A stretch of DNA of 64,000 bases, taken from positions 88,833 through 152,832 of the forward strand of contig JAJPIQ010000032.1 of the NCBI GenBank assembly GCA_021324685.1, in the 5' to 3' direction. Position numbers and translations under genes: made by a program. The DNA comes from Bacteroidota bacterium (lineage in GTDB: Bacteria > Bacteroidota > Ignavibacteria > Palsa-1295). The first letter of the stretch is position 1, and the number at the start of each line of letters is the position of its first letter. The notes below the pieces were generated by a model that saw only the letters and a program-made list of their open reading frames with translations, made no database searches and had not been told where the DNA came from. Positions 32,464-40,175 of the stretch are shown in pieces.

Positions 32464-32736
32464 TTAAGCCACGGAGGCTATGGGTCGTCGCCAACCGTGC
32501 AGCAGGTGCCAACAATGATGAAGCGAATTTTCGAAGGCCGTCGAAAACTTCGTCCGTAACCCTTCCCCGCGGCGGAGGCCGTATCGCATAGAATTTCGTG
32601 GGGTCGAGTGTCCCGTGCGCGCGGAATGTTTTTCCGTGTAGAGCACTGGCTCGTAATTTTCGATCGCTTTTGCGCGATCGCTGAGAAACACAAGGGAAGC
32701 AAAGAGCTTTATCGCGATAGCCGTTCGGCGTTTCAT
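32464..32736 (-). CDS. Small exported protein of unknown function
   Basis: A 90-residue protein. A clear Shine-Dalgarno sequence (GGAAGGAGGG) lies 5 nt before the ATG at 32736, which is rare in this window. The N-terminus MKRRTAIAIKLFASLVFLSD looks like a signal peptide, with a possible cleavage near RAKA-IENY. The rest is Arg/His-rich without a known domain. A matched terminator on the same strand follows (32422-32447). Confidence 0.5.
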   Translation of the reverse strand: MKRRTAIAIKLFASLVFLSDRAKAIENYEPVLYTEKHSARTGHSTPRNSMRYGLRRGEGLRTKFSTAFENSLHHCWHLLHGWRRPIASVA

Positions 32737-32812
32737 GCGATCGCCCTCCTTCCTGTTATGATATTGTATGGTTGTTTCATGAGTATAGTGATGTTTGATT
32801 TGAGTGAATAAA

Positions 32813-32839
32813 AAAAGGCCGGCGAATGGCCGGCCTTTT
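32813..32839. terminator. Bidirectional intrinsic terminator
   Basis: AAAAGGCCGGC (32813-32823) and GCCGGCCTTTT (32829-32839) are perfect inverted arms around a 5-nt loop, with an A-run before and a T-run after. No coding gene lies immediately upstream on either strand. Confidence 0.7.
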
Positions 32840-33210
32840 CAAAATCGATGAGTGGGGGACGCAGTCAGCGCCTAAAAGTTCCATCGAATCCAGCCGGCAG
32901 ACTCCTGCAGCAATGCCAGGGGTGGCACGCACAATGCTCCATCCGGTAGATGGTCGAGGAAATCATAGAGGTGAAGTAAAAAATGGACGAGCGCCTATTG
33001 TTCCGCGAATGAAGGCCTAAAGTTCGGAGGGCTCGAGGGTCTCTCGATCGGGGTCGAGTCGTCTTCTGGACTCCTGGTTGACAAAATCCAGTCTGAAGTG
33101 TGCAATCCCATTTTGAGGTGTGCGATGACGATAAATAATCGGAACTACGGCGGGGCGATGCTGTTATCCTCCTTTCCATTTGCGAGCGGAGACCGAAAAC
33201 TCCGCGAAAA
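32840..33210. other. Gene-free stretch upstream of rplO
   Basis: A 370-bp region without a credible gene. A minus-strand frame (32865-33233) is open but of random composition. Short similar blocks GAAGTGTGCAAT and GAGGTGTGCGAT occur near 33097 and 33115. Confidence 0.4.
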
Positions 33211-33248
33211 GCATGAGCAATCATGCACCGCATGAGCGATCATGCATT
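33211..33248 (+). repeat. Two tandem GNRA-loop mini-hairpins upstream of rplO
   Basis: GCATGA-GCAA-TCATGC (33211-33226) and GCATGA-GCGA-TCATGC (33230-33245) lie 3 nt apart. Each has 6-nt perfect arms and a GNRA tetraloop. The pair ends 26 nt before the rplO ATG and resembles the pair at 4792-4824 in the phage region. Confidence 0.6.
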
Positions 33249-33273
33249 TTAGTCACCAATAAACGAATTGACA

Positions 33274-33738
33274 ATGGCGTTTAGCAATCCTCGGCCTGCT
33301 ACAGGGTCGAACAAAAATCGTAAGCGTGTTGGCCGGGGCGAAGGCTCGGGCCACGGAAAGACCTCGACACGCGGGTCCAACGGGGCCGGGTCGCGCTCCG
33401 GTAATCGTTATAAAGCCGGTTTTGAAGGCGGACAGATGCCTCTGGCCCGTCGGCTCCCCAAATTTGGCTTCCACTCCCCTCATCGCGTAGAATACCAGGT
33501 CGTAAACGTCGATACGCTCGAGGCCTGCGTTGTGAACGGCCGACTTCCCAAAGATGCTCCGATCACTCCGGACGTTCTGTGGCAGGCCGGGCTTATCAAT
33601 CGCCAGGGCATGCCGGTAAAGATCCTCGGAAGCGGCGAGCTTACGCAGAAATTAAATGTCGAGGCGCACAAACTCTCGAAGAGCGCCATCGAAAAGATCG
33701 AAAAATCCGGTGGTACTGCCAAGCAATTAATGGCATAA
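33274..33738 (+). CDS. rplO: 50S ribosomal protein L15
   Basis: A 154-residue protein. The Gly/Arg-rich N-terminus KRVGRGEGSGHGKTSTRGSN, FEGGQMPLARRLPKFGF and the C-terminal VKILGSGELTQKLNVEAHKL are typical of L15. The ATG at 33274 is preferred over a TTG at 33268. It precedes secY as in the spc operon, but none of the usual upstream genes (rpmD, rpsE, rplR) is present; the upstream 500 bp is largely gene-free. Confidence 0.96.
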   Translation: MAFSNPRPATGSNKNRKRVGRGEGSGHGKTSTRGSNGAGSRSGNRYKAGFEGGQMPLARRLPKFGFHSPHRVEYQVVNVDTLEACVVNGRLPKDAPITPDVLWQAGLINRQGMPVKILGSGELTQKLNVEAHKLSKSAIEKIEKSGGTAKQLMA

Positions 33739-33845
33739 CCACGTCATTTCCGGGAAACCAATACGGGATTGACAAACCAAAAATCGTCCGCGTAATTTAT
33801 TGAAATCGCGCAATCCATTGAATCGCGTAATCCAGGTTCTGACTT

Positions 33846-35177
33846 ATGAGTCGTTTAACCGATAGTTTTCGCAATATCTTCAAGATCGAGGAGCTGAAGG
33901 ACCGAATCCTCTTCACGATCGTCTGCTTAGTCGCGGTGCGGCTCGGTGCGCATATCACGCTGCCCGGTGTCGACTACAACGAGCTGACCAAGAACATGTC
34001 CTCGAACAATGGGCTCTTTGGTCTTTACGATCTCTTCGTCGGCGGCGCCTTCAAGAATGCTGCCATTTTCGGTCTCGGCATTATGCCGTATATTTCGTCC
34101 TCGATCATTATTCAGCTTTTGGGGGCCGTGGTGCCGTATTTCCAAAAGTTGCAAAAAGAGGGGGAGGACGGCCGCAAAAAGATCACGCAGATGACTCGCC
34201 TCGGAACGGTCCTCGTTTCGATCGGTCAGGCCTCCGGTATGGCGGTCTACCTCGAAAAACAGAACGTCGTAGCAGCTGGCGTAAGCCCGTTCTTTTTTGT
34301 GATCACGACGGTCATTTGCCTTACCGCCGGATGTATGATCATGATGTGGCTCGGTGAGCAGATCACGGAGCGCGGAATCGGCAACGGAATATCGCTCATC
34401 ATCTTCATCGGCATTGTTGCGCGGTTCCCGAATGCGATCCTGACCGAAGTGCAGATGGTCCAGACGAACCAGCACAATATCATTGTGGAACTTGTGCTCT
34501 GGGCGTTCTTTGTCGCCATCGTCGCATTTTGCGTGCTCATTACGCAGGGCATTCGAAAAATCCCCGTGCAATACGCCAAACGGGTGATCGGAAGAAAAGT
34601 CTATGGCGGGGTGACGCAACACATTCCGATGCGCGTGAATACGGCCGGCGTTATGCCGATCATCTTTGCACAGTCGATCCTCTTCATTCCGACGACGATC
34701 GCGCAGTTCTTCCAGGGATCGAGCTTTGGCGATTTCCTAAACAGCTTTTTCAGCTATCGCTCGATGGGGTATTCGATCGTTTTCGCGATCATGATCATTT
34801 TCTTCACCTATTTCTATACCGCGATCGCGTTCAATCCACGCGATGTTGCGGACACGATGAAGAAACAGGGCGGATTCATTCCCGGCGTACGGCCTGGCAA
34901 AAATACGTCGGACTATATCGATAACATCCTGACGCATATCACATTGCCGGGAGCGATCTTTCTCGCGATCGTCGCGATCCTGCCCGCATTCGTCAGTTAT
35001 CTTGGGGTCACGAGCGATTTCGCGCAGTTCTTCGGCGGCACGAGCCTTTTGATTATGGTCGGCGTAGCGCTGGACACCCTGCAGCAGATCGAGTCGCACC
35101 TGACCATGCGTAACTACGAAGGCCTCATGAAAGCCGGACGCATCAAGGGCCGTGTTGGCGCCGGTGGCTGGGGCTAA
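33846..35177 (+). CDS. secY: Protein translocase subunit SecY
   Basis: A 443-residue protein with ten membrane helices. The N-terminus has FKIEELKDRILFTIVCLVAV; GIMPYISSSIIIQLLGAVVP and GNGISLIIFIGIVARFP match SecY signatures 1 and 2; IPVQYAKRVIGRKVYGG lies in the cytoplasmic loop that contacts the ribosome and SecA. It forms the SecYEG channel. The spacer before it contains GCGTAATCCAGG, also found before map. Confidence 0.97.
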   Translation: MSRLTDSFRNIFKIEELKDRILFTIVCLVAVRLGAHITLPGVDYNELTKNMSSNNGLFGLYDLFVGGAFKNAAIFGLGIMPYISSSIIIQLLGAVVPYFQKLQKEGEDGRKKITQMTRLGTVLVSIGQASGMAVYLEKQNVVAAGVSPFFFVITTVICLTAGCMIMMWLGEQITERGIGNGISLIIFIGIVARFPNAILTEVQMVQTNQHNIIVELVLWAFFVAIVAFCVLITQGIRKIPVQYAKRVIGRKVYGGVTQHIPMRVNTAGVMPIIFAQSILFIPTTIAQFFQGSSFGDFLNSFFSYRSMGYSIVFAIMIIFFTYFYTAIAFNPRDVADTMKKQGGFIPGVRPGKNTSDYIDNILTHITLPGAIFLAIVAILPAFVSYLGVTSDFAQFFGGTSLLIMVGVALDTLQQIESHLTMRNYEGLMKAGRIKGRVGAGGWG

Positions 35178-35187
35178 TCCTGAACCA

Positions 35188-35306
35188 GGATTACGCTGAT
35201 TAAACTGATATCGCTGATGTTTTAGATTTCGCAGACACTTTGATTTTGCTGATACATTCACATGGCTTCGACCGTAGAATGCCGAAGTACATCATCAGCG
35301 TAATCC
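35188..35306. repeat. Inverted GATTACGCTGAT repeat between secY and map
   Basis: GGATTACGCTGAT (35188-35200) and ATCAGCGTAATCC (35294-35306) are perfect 13-bp inverted arms. Degenerate copies of the CTGAT unit fill the space between them. The downstream arm ends 6 nt before the map ATG. A related GCGTAATCCAGG lies before secY near 33826. Confidence 0.65.
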
Positions 35307-35312
35307 AGGGTT

Positions 35313-36095
35313 ATGTTTAGGCAAGCCACTCATCTCATCAAGTCTGAAGCCGAGATCGCGAAGATCCGTGCGGCGTCGCATATTGTGGCCGAATGCCTGA
35401 AGCATATCGAGACCCTCGTGCAGCCGGGTGTCACTCCGATGGCCCTCAATCTTGCGGCCGAAGAATTTATTGTCCAGAGCGGCGGCTACCCTGCGTTCAA
35501 AGGCTATAAAGTAGGACGGCAAACGTTCCAATATGCGGCCTGTACCTCGATCAATAGCGCCGTGGTCCACGGGATTCCGACGCATACTCCGCTCCGGGAA
35601 GGCGATATTATCTCCATCGATGTCGGCGTCGAAAAAGAGGGCTGGTTCGGCGATGGCGCATGGACGTTTGCAGTCGGGAAAATTTCCGCCGATCATCAAA
35701 AGCTGATGGATGTCACCCGCGAATCGCTCCTGATGGGGGTCGGCCGTGCGCGGGCGGGGGGGCGGCTCTTCGATATTTCCGAGGCGATCCAGGACTATTG
35801 CGAAATGCATGGGTATGGCGTCGTGAAGGACCTGGTCGGCCATGGGATCTGTTCCCATCCCCACGAGGACCCGCAGGTGCCTAATTACGTTCCCGGACCC
35901 TCCGAAGGCTTCGTGAATATCGAGTTGGTGGAAGGAATGACCCTCGCGATCGAGCCGATGATCAACATGGGAACCGCGCGCGTCAAGACCGCAAAGGATA
36001 AATGGACCGTCGTCACGGCCGATGGCAAACCGAGCGCCCATTTCGAGCACACCGTCGTCGTTCGCCGCGATGGAGGAGAGATCCTGACCCGGTAG
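35313..36095 (+). CDS. map: Methionine aminopeptidase type I
   Basis: A 260-residue protein. All metal ligands are visible: SIDVG (first Asp), GDGAWTF (second Asp), GHGICSHPHEDPQVPN (His), LAIEPM (Glu) and HFEHTVVV (last Glu). SAVVHGIP holds the substrate-binding His. It removes the initiator Met. In many genomes map follows secY and adk; adk, infA and rpmJ are missing here. Confidence 0.96.
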   Translation: MFRQATHLIKSEAEIAKIRAASHIVAECLKHIETLVQPGVTPMALNLAAEEFIVQSGGYPAFKGYKVGRQTFQYAACTSINSAVVHGIPTHTPLREGDIISIDVGVEKEGWFGDGAWTFAVGKISADHQKLMDVTRESLLMGVGRARAGGRLFDISEAIQDYCEMHGYGVVKDLVGHGICSHPHEDPQVPNYVPGPSEGFVNIELVEGMTLAIEPMINMGTARVKTAKDKWTVVTADGKPSAHFEHTVVVRRDGGEILTR

Positions 36096-36209
36096 CCCTC
36101 CGGCAGGGGTCGCTTTCGTAGCCCTGGCGGCTCCAGCACTTTATTGGCAGCCATGCCGTTGTTTCGGTGACCCTGTTTCTTTGCCGGCGTCTCAATTTTG
36201 CCATTTGCC

Positions 36210-37409
36210 ATGGCCCGTTCCGAACGTCATTATCCTGCGCTCGATGGTCTTCGCGGTGTAGCCGCACTCATGATCGTCGTATATCATTTTTTGACCGTGG
36301 CCCCGATCGGCGGCGCACTCCATGCGTATGCGTCCCGGGCCCTGGGGTTTACGTGGGCCGGCGTCGATCTGTTTTTCGTCCTTTCCGGATTTTTAATTAC
36401 GGGGATCCTTGCCGATTCTCGTTCCCGCAAACATTATTTTCGGAATTTTTATGCGCGGCGCATCCTGCGCATCTTTCCGCTCTATTATCTGGTGCTCGTA
36501 GTCGTACTGGTCGTCCTTCCCGGCGTTGGCGTGCCCACCGAAGTTCCCACGTCGTACCGCCCATTCTTTTGGACTTATTCCACCAATTTCTTCTTCGCCT
36601 CGTTCGGTTGGATCGAGCATCGCCTTACGCACCTCTGGAGCCTTGCGATCGAAGAACAATTTTATCTTGTCTGGCCGCTGGTCGTTTTTTGGGCGAGCGA
36701 CCTGGAAAAGCTTCGGCGGGGCTTGCCCTTTGCCGTCCTGACACTTATGGCCTTGCGCGTCGTGCTGATTTCGAACGGCGTTCCGTTGAACACGCTCTAT
36801 CTCCTCACGGTCACGCATTGCGACGGACTTCTTGCCGGCGCGTATCTGGCACTTGCGCTTAAGAGTTCCAAGCCGATACCGCAGGCGGTCCGAAAACCGT
36901 CGTGGTTCCTCGTCTTAGGTCTGTGTATCGTCTCCGTTGCATTCTCGAATTCTTTTCGATGGAATTCCGTAGGGACGGCACCGCCGGCCTGGAGACTGTT
37001 GCAAGCGACCTTCACCTATACCTCTCTGGCGGTATTATTCATGATGGTGGTGTATCGATCGATTTCCGAGGAAGGCTCACGACTGCGGCGTTTTTTTTCG
37101 AATGCGGTGCTCCGATGGTTTGGGAAGTATAGTTACGCGCTCTACGTCCTGCATGTTCCGGTAGCCGTCTGGCTTCTCGAATCGCACGGGCAGTCGCTGA
37201 CGCGCGCGATCGGCCGCCCATGGCTCGCAGACGTTGTCTTATTCACACTCTTTGCGGGTTCTTCGACACTCCTCGCATATCTAAGCTGGCACCTGTTTGA
37301 AAAACACTTTTTAAAATTAAAGCGGTATTTTTCCTCGTCATTCGTTCCTGCGGTAGAACCGGAAGCCGCGGATGACGGTATCCGGATGGTAGCGGTCCTG
37401 GAGCAATGA
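36210..37409 (+). CDS. Acyltransferase 3 family membrane protein (OafA-like, copy 1)
   Basis: A 399-residue protein with about 10-11 membrane segments. YPALDGLRGVAALMIVVYHF carries the conserved catalytic-type His, FFVLSGFLI follows, then RRILRIFPLYY and LWSLAIEEQFYLVWP, the family's standard blocks. These enzymes O-acylate surface glycans or lipids. The start is the ATG at 36210; a TTG at 36198 is also in frame. The last 72 bp overlap the end of the convergent GT-C gene at 37338. A homologue lies at 38893. Confidence 0.9.
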   Translation: MARSERHYPALDGLRGVAALMIVVYHFLTVAPIGGALHAYASRALGFTWAGVDLFFVLSGFLITGILADSRSRKHYFRNFYARRILRIFPLYYLVLVVVLVVLPGVGVPTEVPTSYRPFFWTYSTNFFFASFGWIEHRLTHLWSLAIEEQFYLVWPLVVFWASDLEKLRRGLPFAVLTLMALRVVLISNGVPLNTLYLLTVTHCDGLLAGAYLALALKSSKPIPQAVRKPSWFLVLGLCIVSVAFSNSFRWNSVGTAPPAWRLLQATFTYTSLAVLFMMVVYRSISEEGSRLRRFFSNAVLRWFGKYSYALYVLHVPVAVWLLESHGQSLTRAIGRPWLADVVLFTLFAGSSTLLAYLSWHLFEKHFLKLKRYFSSSFVPAVEPEAADDGIRMVAVLEQ

Positions 37410-38891
37410 AGGAAATCCCGGTATTTCCTGTGCCAGTTCGATGGGGGACGCGAGTGAAAACGGATGGTACCCATTATCGGCGAATACGATGAATGCCGGA
37501 CGCACACGGGCTAACGTCTCGACAAATTCTTTCCGCCATTCGAGCTGGTAATCCGTGAACCGGCCGTCTTTCGTTTTTGCGGCCAGGGGAACGATCTCGG
37601 TAAACCGTGTGGCCGACGGAAGTCCCGCCTTCACGCGGATGTACGGCCGATCGAAACAAATGACTTCCACCGGCTCTTTCCTGGGGTCCATCGCTTTTAC
37701 GTATTGGACCGCTTCGGCCTCCGCGTCAAAGCCAGCGAGTGAATCCGAGTCGATGATCGCATGCATATAGGCGATCGGGGAATGACCGCTGCGGTCGCCA
37801 TCGATCACGTCGTGAACAAAGTTCCGAGGATAGAGTCGATAGGCAAAATAAAAGAAAAGGAGAGCGGTGCATGCGATCGTCAGGAGATTTCTCCTGACCA
37901 GGACGGGCGAGCATATTCCAAGGGCGACCACCGGCGAGAGGAGCAGGAGTAGGGGCAGAAAATGGTCCGCCTGAAAGGTATGCAGGAAGAAGATCGAGAT
38001 AATGGAACTAATAACAAGCAGGGTATAGAGCGTGATCGCAAAACGAGATACCGTCGCAACGGGCTTTTTTAAAACGACGAGCATGCCGAGCGCGATCATA
38101 GCCAGAAGGGTGTAAGCCGCGGTGACGTATCCGGTTTGCTGCAGCGCGAAGAGAAAGGCTTCGTCCGTCGCTCGATATTGCGCATAGACATCGAGATCGA
38201 AGCGGACCGTGAAGTCGAGAAAGTCCTGAAGGCCATGGGGCGTCACCGCAAAGGGGATCAGCATTAACACGAATGCGATTCCACAGCCCCAAAGAAAATT
38301 CCAAAATCGCGGGGTCAGGCGGCGTTCGATAAGAATGTACGTAAGAAGAACACTGAGTGAAAAGAGCCCGTAGGTAGGCCGGATGACCGCGCAACTTGCA
38401 ATGAGGATCCCGGCCAGGATCGTGCGATAGCGAGGAGCAGGATCGCGTTCGAAATCCGCGCACACGAGGTTCAGGCCCGCCAGCAAAAAAAAGACAACGA
38501 ATGCATCGCGCTGGCCGGCCGTCGTATTTGCCAGCGATACATAGATCAGCGGGTAAATCAGGGAAGCGAGAAGCGACACCAGCGTTGGGAACCAGCGTAC
38601 CAGCAGCCGATACAACAGAAGGCAGGCGGCGATTTCGAACATTGTATCGAAGATGCGAAAGCCAAGGTCGCTCGTGCCGAACAATGCGATGGCCAGCGCG
38701 TGGAGATATACGATGCCGGGAAAGTTCACGTCCCAGCTCCCGACATAGGGAAGTTTGCCGTAGGCGATAAGGTCCCAACCCATGGTCTGATAGACCCAGT
38801 TGTCCCAACTGAGCGGCAGGACGAGCTCGATGAGAAGAATACCGGCGGAGAGCACGCCGCACAGGATCAGTCCCTGACGCTTCGAGATCAT
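37338..38891 (-). CDS. GT-C-like membrane glycosyltransferase (paralogue D)
   Basis: A 517-residue multi-pass protein. The first loop has LPLSWDNWVYQTMGWD and LPYVGSWDVNFPGIVYLHA. The C-terminal domain has LPSATRFTEIVP, GRFTDYQLEWRKEF, RPAFIVFAD, IPGFPSLLQDRYHPDTVIRG and ends YRRNE. It is the fourth member of the family at 8729, 24171 and 25713. The ATG at 38891 follows the stop of the acyltransferase gene by one base, so the pair is probably translationally coupled. Acting together on one envelope glycan is inference. Confidence 0.78.
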   Translation of the reverse strand: MISKRQGLILCGVLSAGILLIELVLPLSWDNWVYQTMGWDLIAYGKLPYVGSWDVNFPGIVYLHALAIALFGTSDLGFRIFDTMFEIAACLLLYRLLVRWFPTLVSLLASLIYPLIYVSLANTTAGQRDAFVVFFLLAGLNLVCADFERDPAPRYRTILAGILIASCAVIRPTYGLFSLSVLLTYILIERRLTPRFWNFLWGCGIAFVLMLIPFAVTPHGLQDFLDFTVRFDLDVYAQYRATDEAFLFALQQTGYVTAAYTLLAMIALGMLVVLKKPVATVSRFAITLYTLLVISSIISIFFLHTFQADHFLPLLLLLSPVVALGICSPVLVRRNLLTIACTALLFFYFAYRLYPRNFVHDVIDGDRSGHSPIAYMHAIIDSDSLAGFDAEAEAVQYVKAMDPRKEPVEVICFDRPYIRVKAGLPSATRFTEIVPLAAKTKDGRFTDYQLEWRKEFVETLARVRPAFIVFADNGYHPFSLASPIELAQEIPGFPSLLQDRYHPDTVIRGFRFYRRNE

Positions 38892-38892
38892 A

Positions 38893-40113
38893 TTATGCGG
38901 CACGCTCGGCTGCGATCGAAGGAATCCCGAATTCCGGTCCCGGTTCGGCGGGCTTTCGATAGGGGAAGTATTTCTTGAGCTTCAAAAAGTGCTTTTCGAG
39001 GAGATGCCAAGAGAATACGGCGGCCGCGATCGAGAGCACGACCTCGATCGCAATGATATACACACTGTGCAGGAACGACCAGGTAGGTGAAAGGTGCAGC
39101 AGGAAATCCGGTGTCGGGACGTGCCAGCCGACCCAATAGACGATGGGGGCATGGAGGACATACAGTGCATAACTATATTTCCCGAGCTCGCGAAGCGGGC
39201 GGTGCATAAGAAACCGCTGCACGCGATTGCCTCCGGGTGTGATACAACGGAAGACAAGATACCCGAGTGGCAGCGCCACAAGGCTAAGGCCCAACACTTG
39301 TCCGGACCGAGGCCACGTAAGCACGTCGAACTGGAATTGGTCGTTCCGAAGGAACGCAAAAACGATGAGGAATGCGATCGATCCTCCGCCGAAGATCCAG
39401 TCGAACGTCCGGAGTACGCGTGGGCGCTCGCGTATTCGTTCCAGAAGTCCGCCTCGTACGAACACACTCAGAAGTGCGCCGAGCAGCAGGCCGTCCACGC
39501 GACAAAACGTCATCGTACACACGTAGAATGCGGTCGCGCCGGCAGCGAGCGAGAGCGCGCGAATGCAGGGAATAGAAACGAAGAGCGCAGCGACCGTCCA
39601 CCCTACGCGGGGCTTCGGTATCAGGAAGATCAGGAGCGGCCAGCAAAGATAGAATTGCTCTTCGATGGCAAGCGTCCACGATTGGCTCACGTTGTGGTCC
39701 GGCATGGCGCCCTGCAGGGCGGCGTAAATGTTCGTCGTATACGTCCATTGCCAGGGCTCGACGGCACGGATGCTCTCGTTCAGTTGGGAACCGAAAAGGG
39801 GCAGCGCGATATACACGATCGCGAGAAAGCCGTAATAGAGTGGGAAAATTCTTACGAACCGGCGTCCGTAAAAGGAACGAAAGTAGGTCCGGGAGTCCTT
39901 CGTTTCGAGTAGTATATTTGTAATGAGGAACCCGGAGAGCACGAAAAAGAGATCGACTCCGGTCCAGAGCAAACTCGTCGCCCGCCACCAAGCCTTGTCG
40001 AACGTGCTCGACATCCAGTAGGAGAAGGCCGAATGGTGCAGCACGATCATCAGCGCGGCCAGGCCTCGAAGGCCATCTAAAGCGGGATAATGCGTTTCTC
40101 GGATCGTGGACAT
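38893..40113 (-). CDS. Acyltransferase 3 family membrane protein (OafA-like, copy 2)
   Basis: A 406-residue protein starting MSTIRETHYPALDGLRGLAA. HHS after the first helix, FFVLSGFLITNILLETKDSR, RRFVRIFPLYYGFLA and SWTLAIEEQFYLCWP are the same blocks as in copy 1. Both copies end with SWHLLEKHFLKLK-type sequence, so they are paralogues. It is upstream of, and coupled to, the GT-C gene D and divergent from the membrane protein at 40176. Confidence 0.9.
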   Translation of the reverse strand: MSTIRETHYPALDGLRGLAALMIVLHHSAFSYWMSSTFDKAWWRATSLLWTGVDLFFVLSGFLITNILLETKDSRTYFRSFYGRRFVRIFPLYYGFLAIVYIALPLFGSQLNESIRAVEPWQWTYTTNIYAALQGAMPDHNVSQSWTLAIEEQFYLCWPLLIFLIPKPRVGWTVAALFVSIPCIRALSLAAGATAFYVCTMTFCRVDGLLLGALLSVFVRGGLLERIRERPRVLRTFDWIFGGGSIAFLIVFAFLRNDQFQFDVLTWPRSGQVLGLSLVALPLGYLVFRCITPGGNRVQRFLMHRPLRELGKYSYALYVLHAPIVYWVGWHVPTPDFLLHLSPTWSFLHSVYIIAIEVVLSIAAAVFSWHLLEKHFLKLKKYFPYRKPAEPGPEFGIPSIAAERAA

Positions 40114-40175
40114 GTCAAAAGATCGTTCCTTTGGCAAGGCGAACGGGGCAATTTCTTAAGACCGACAACACACAA

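Noticed and set aside
32865..33233. 122-codon minus-strand frame before rplO
   Set aside because: Random composition, no ribosome binding site, no motif.
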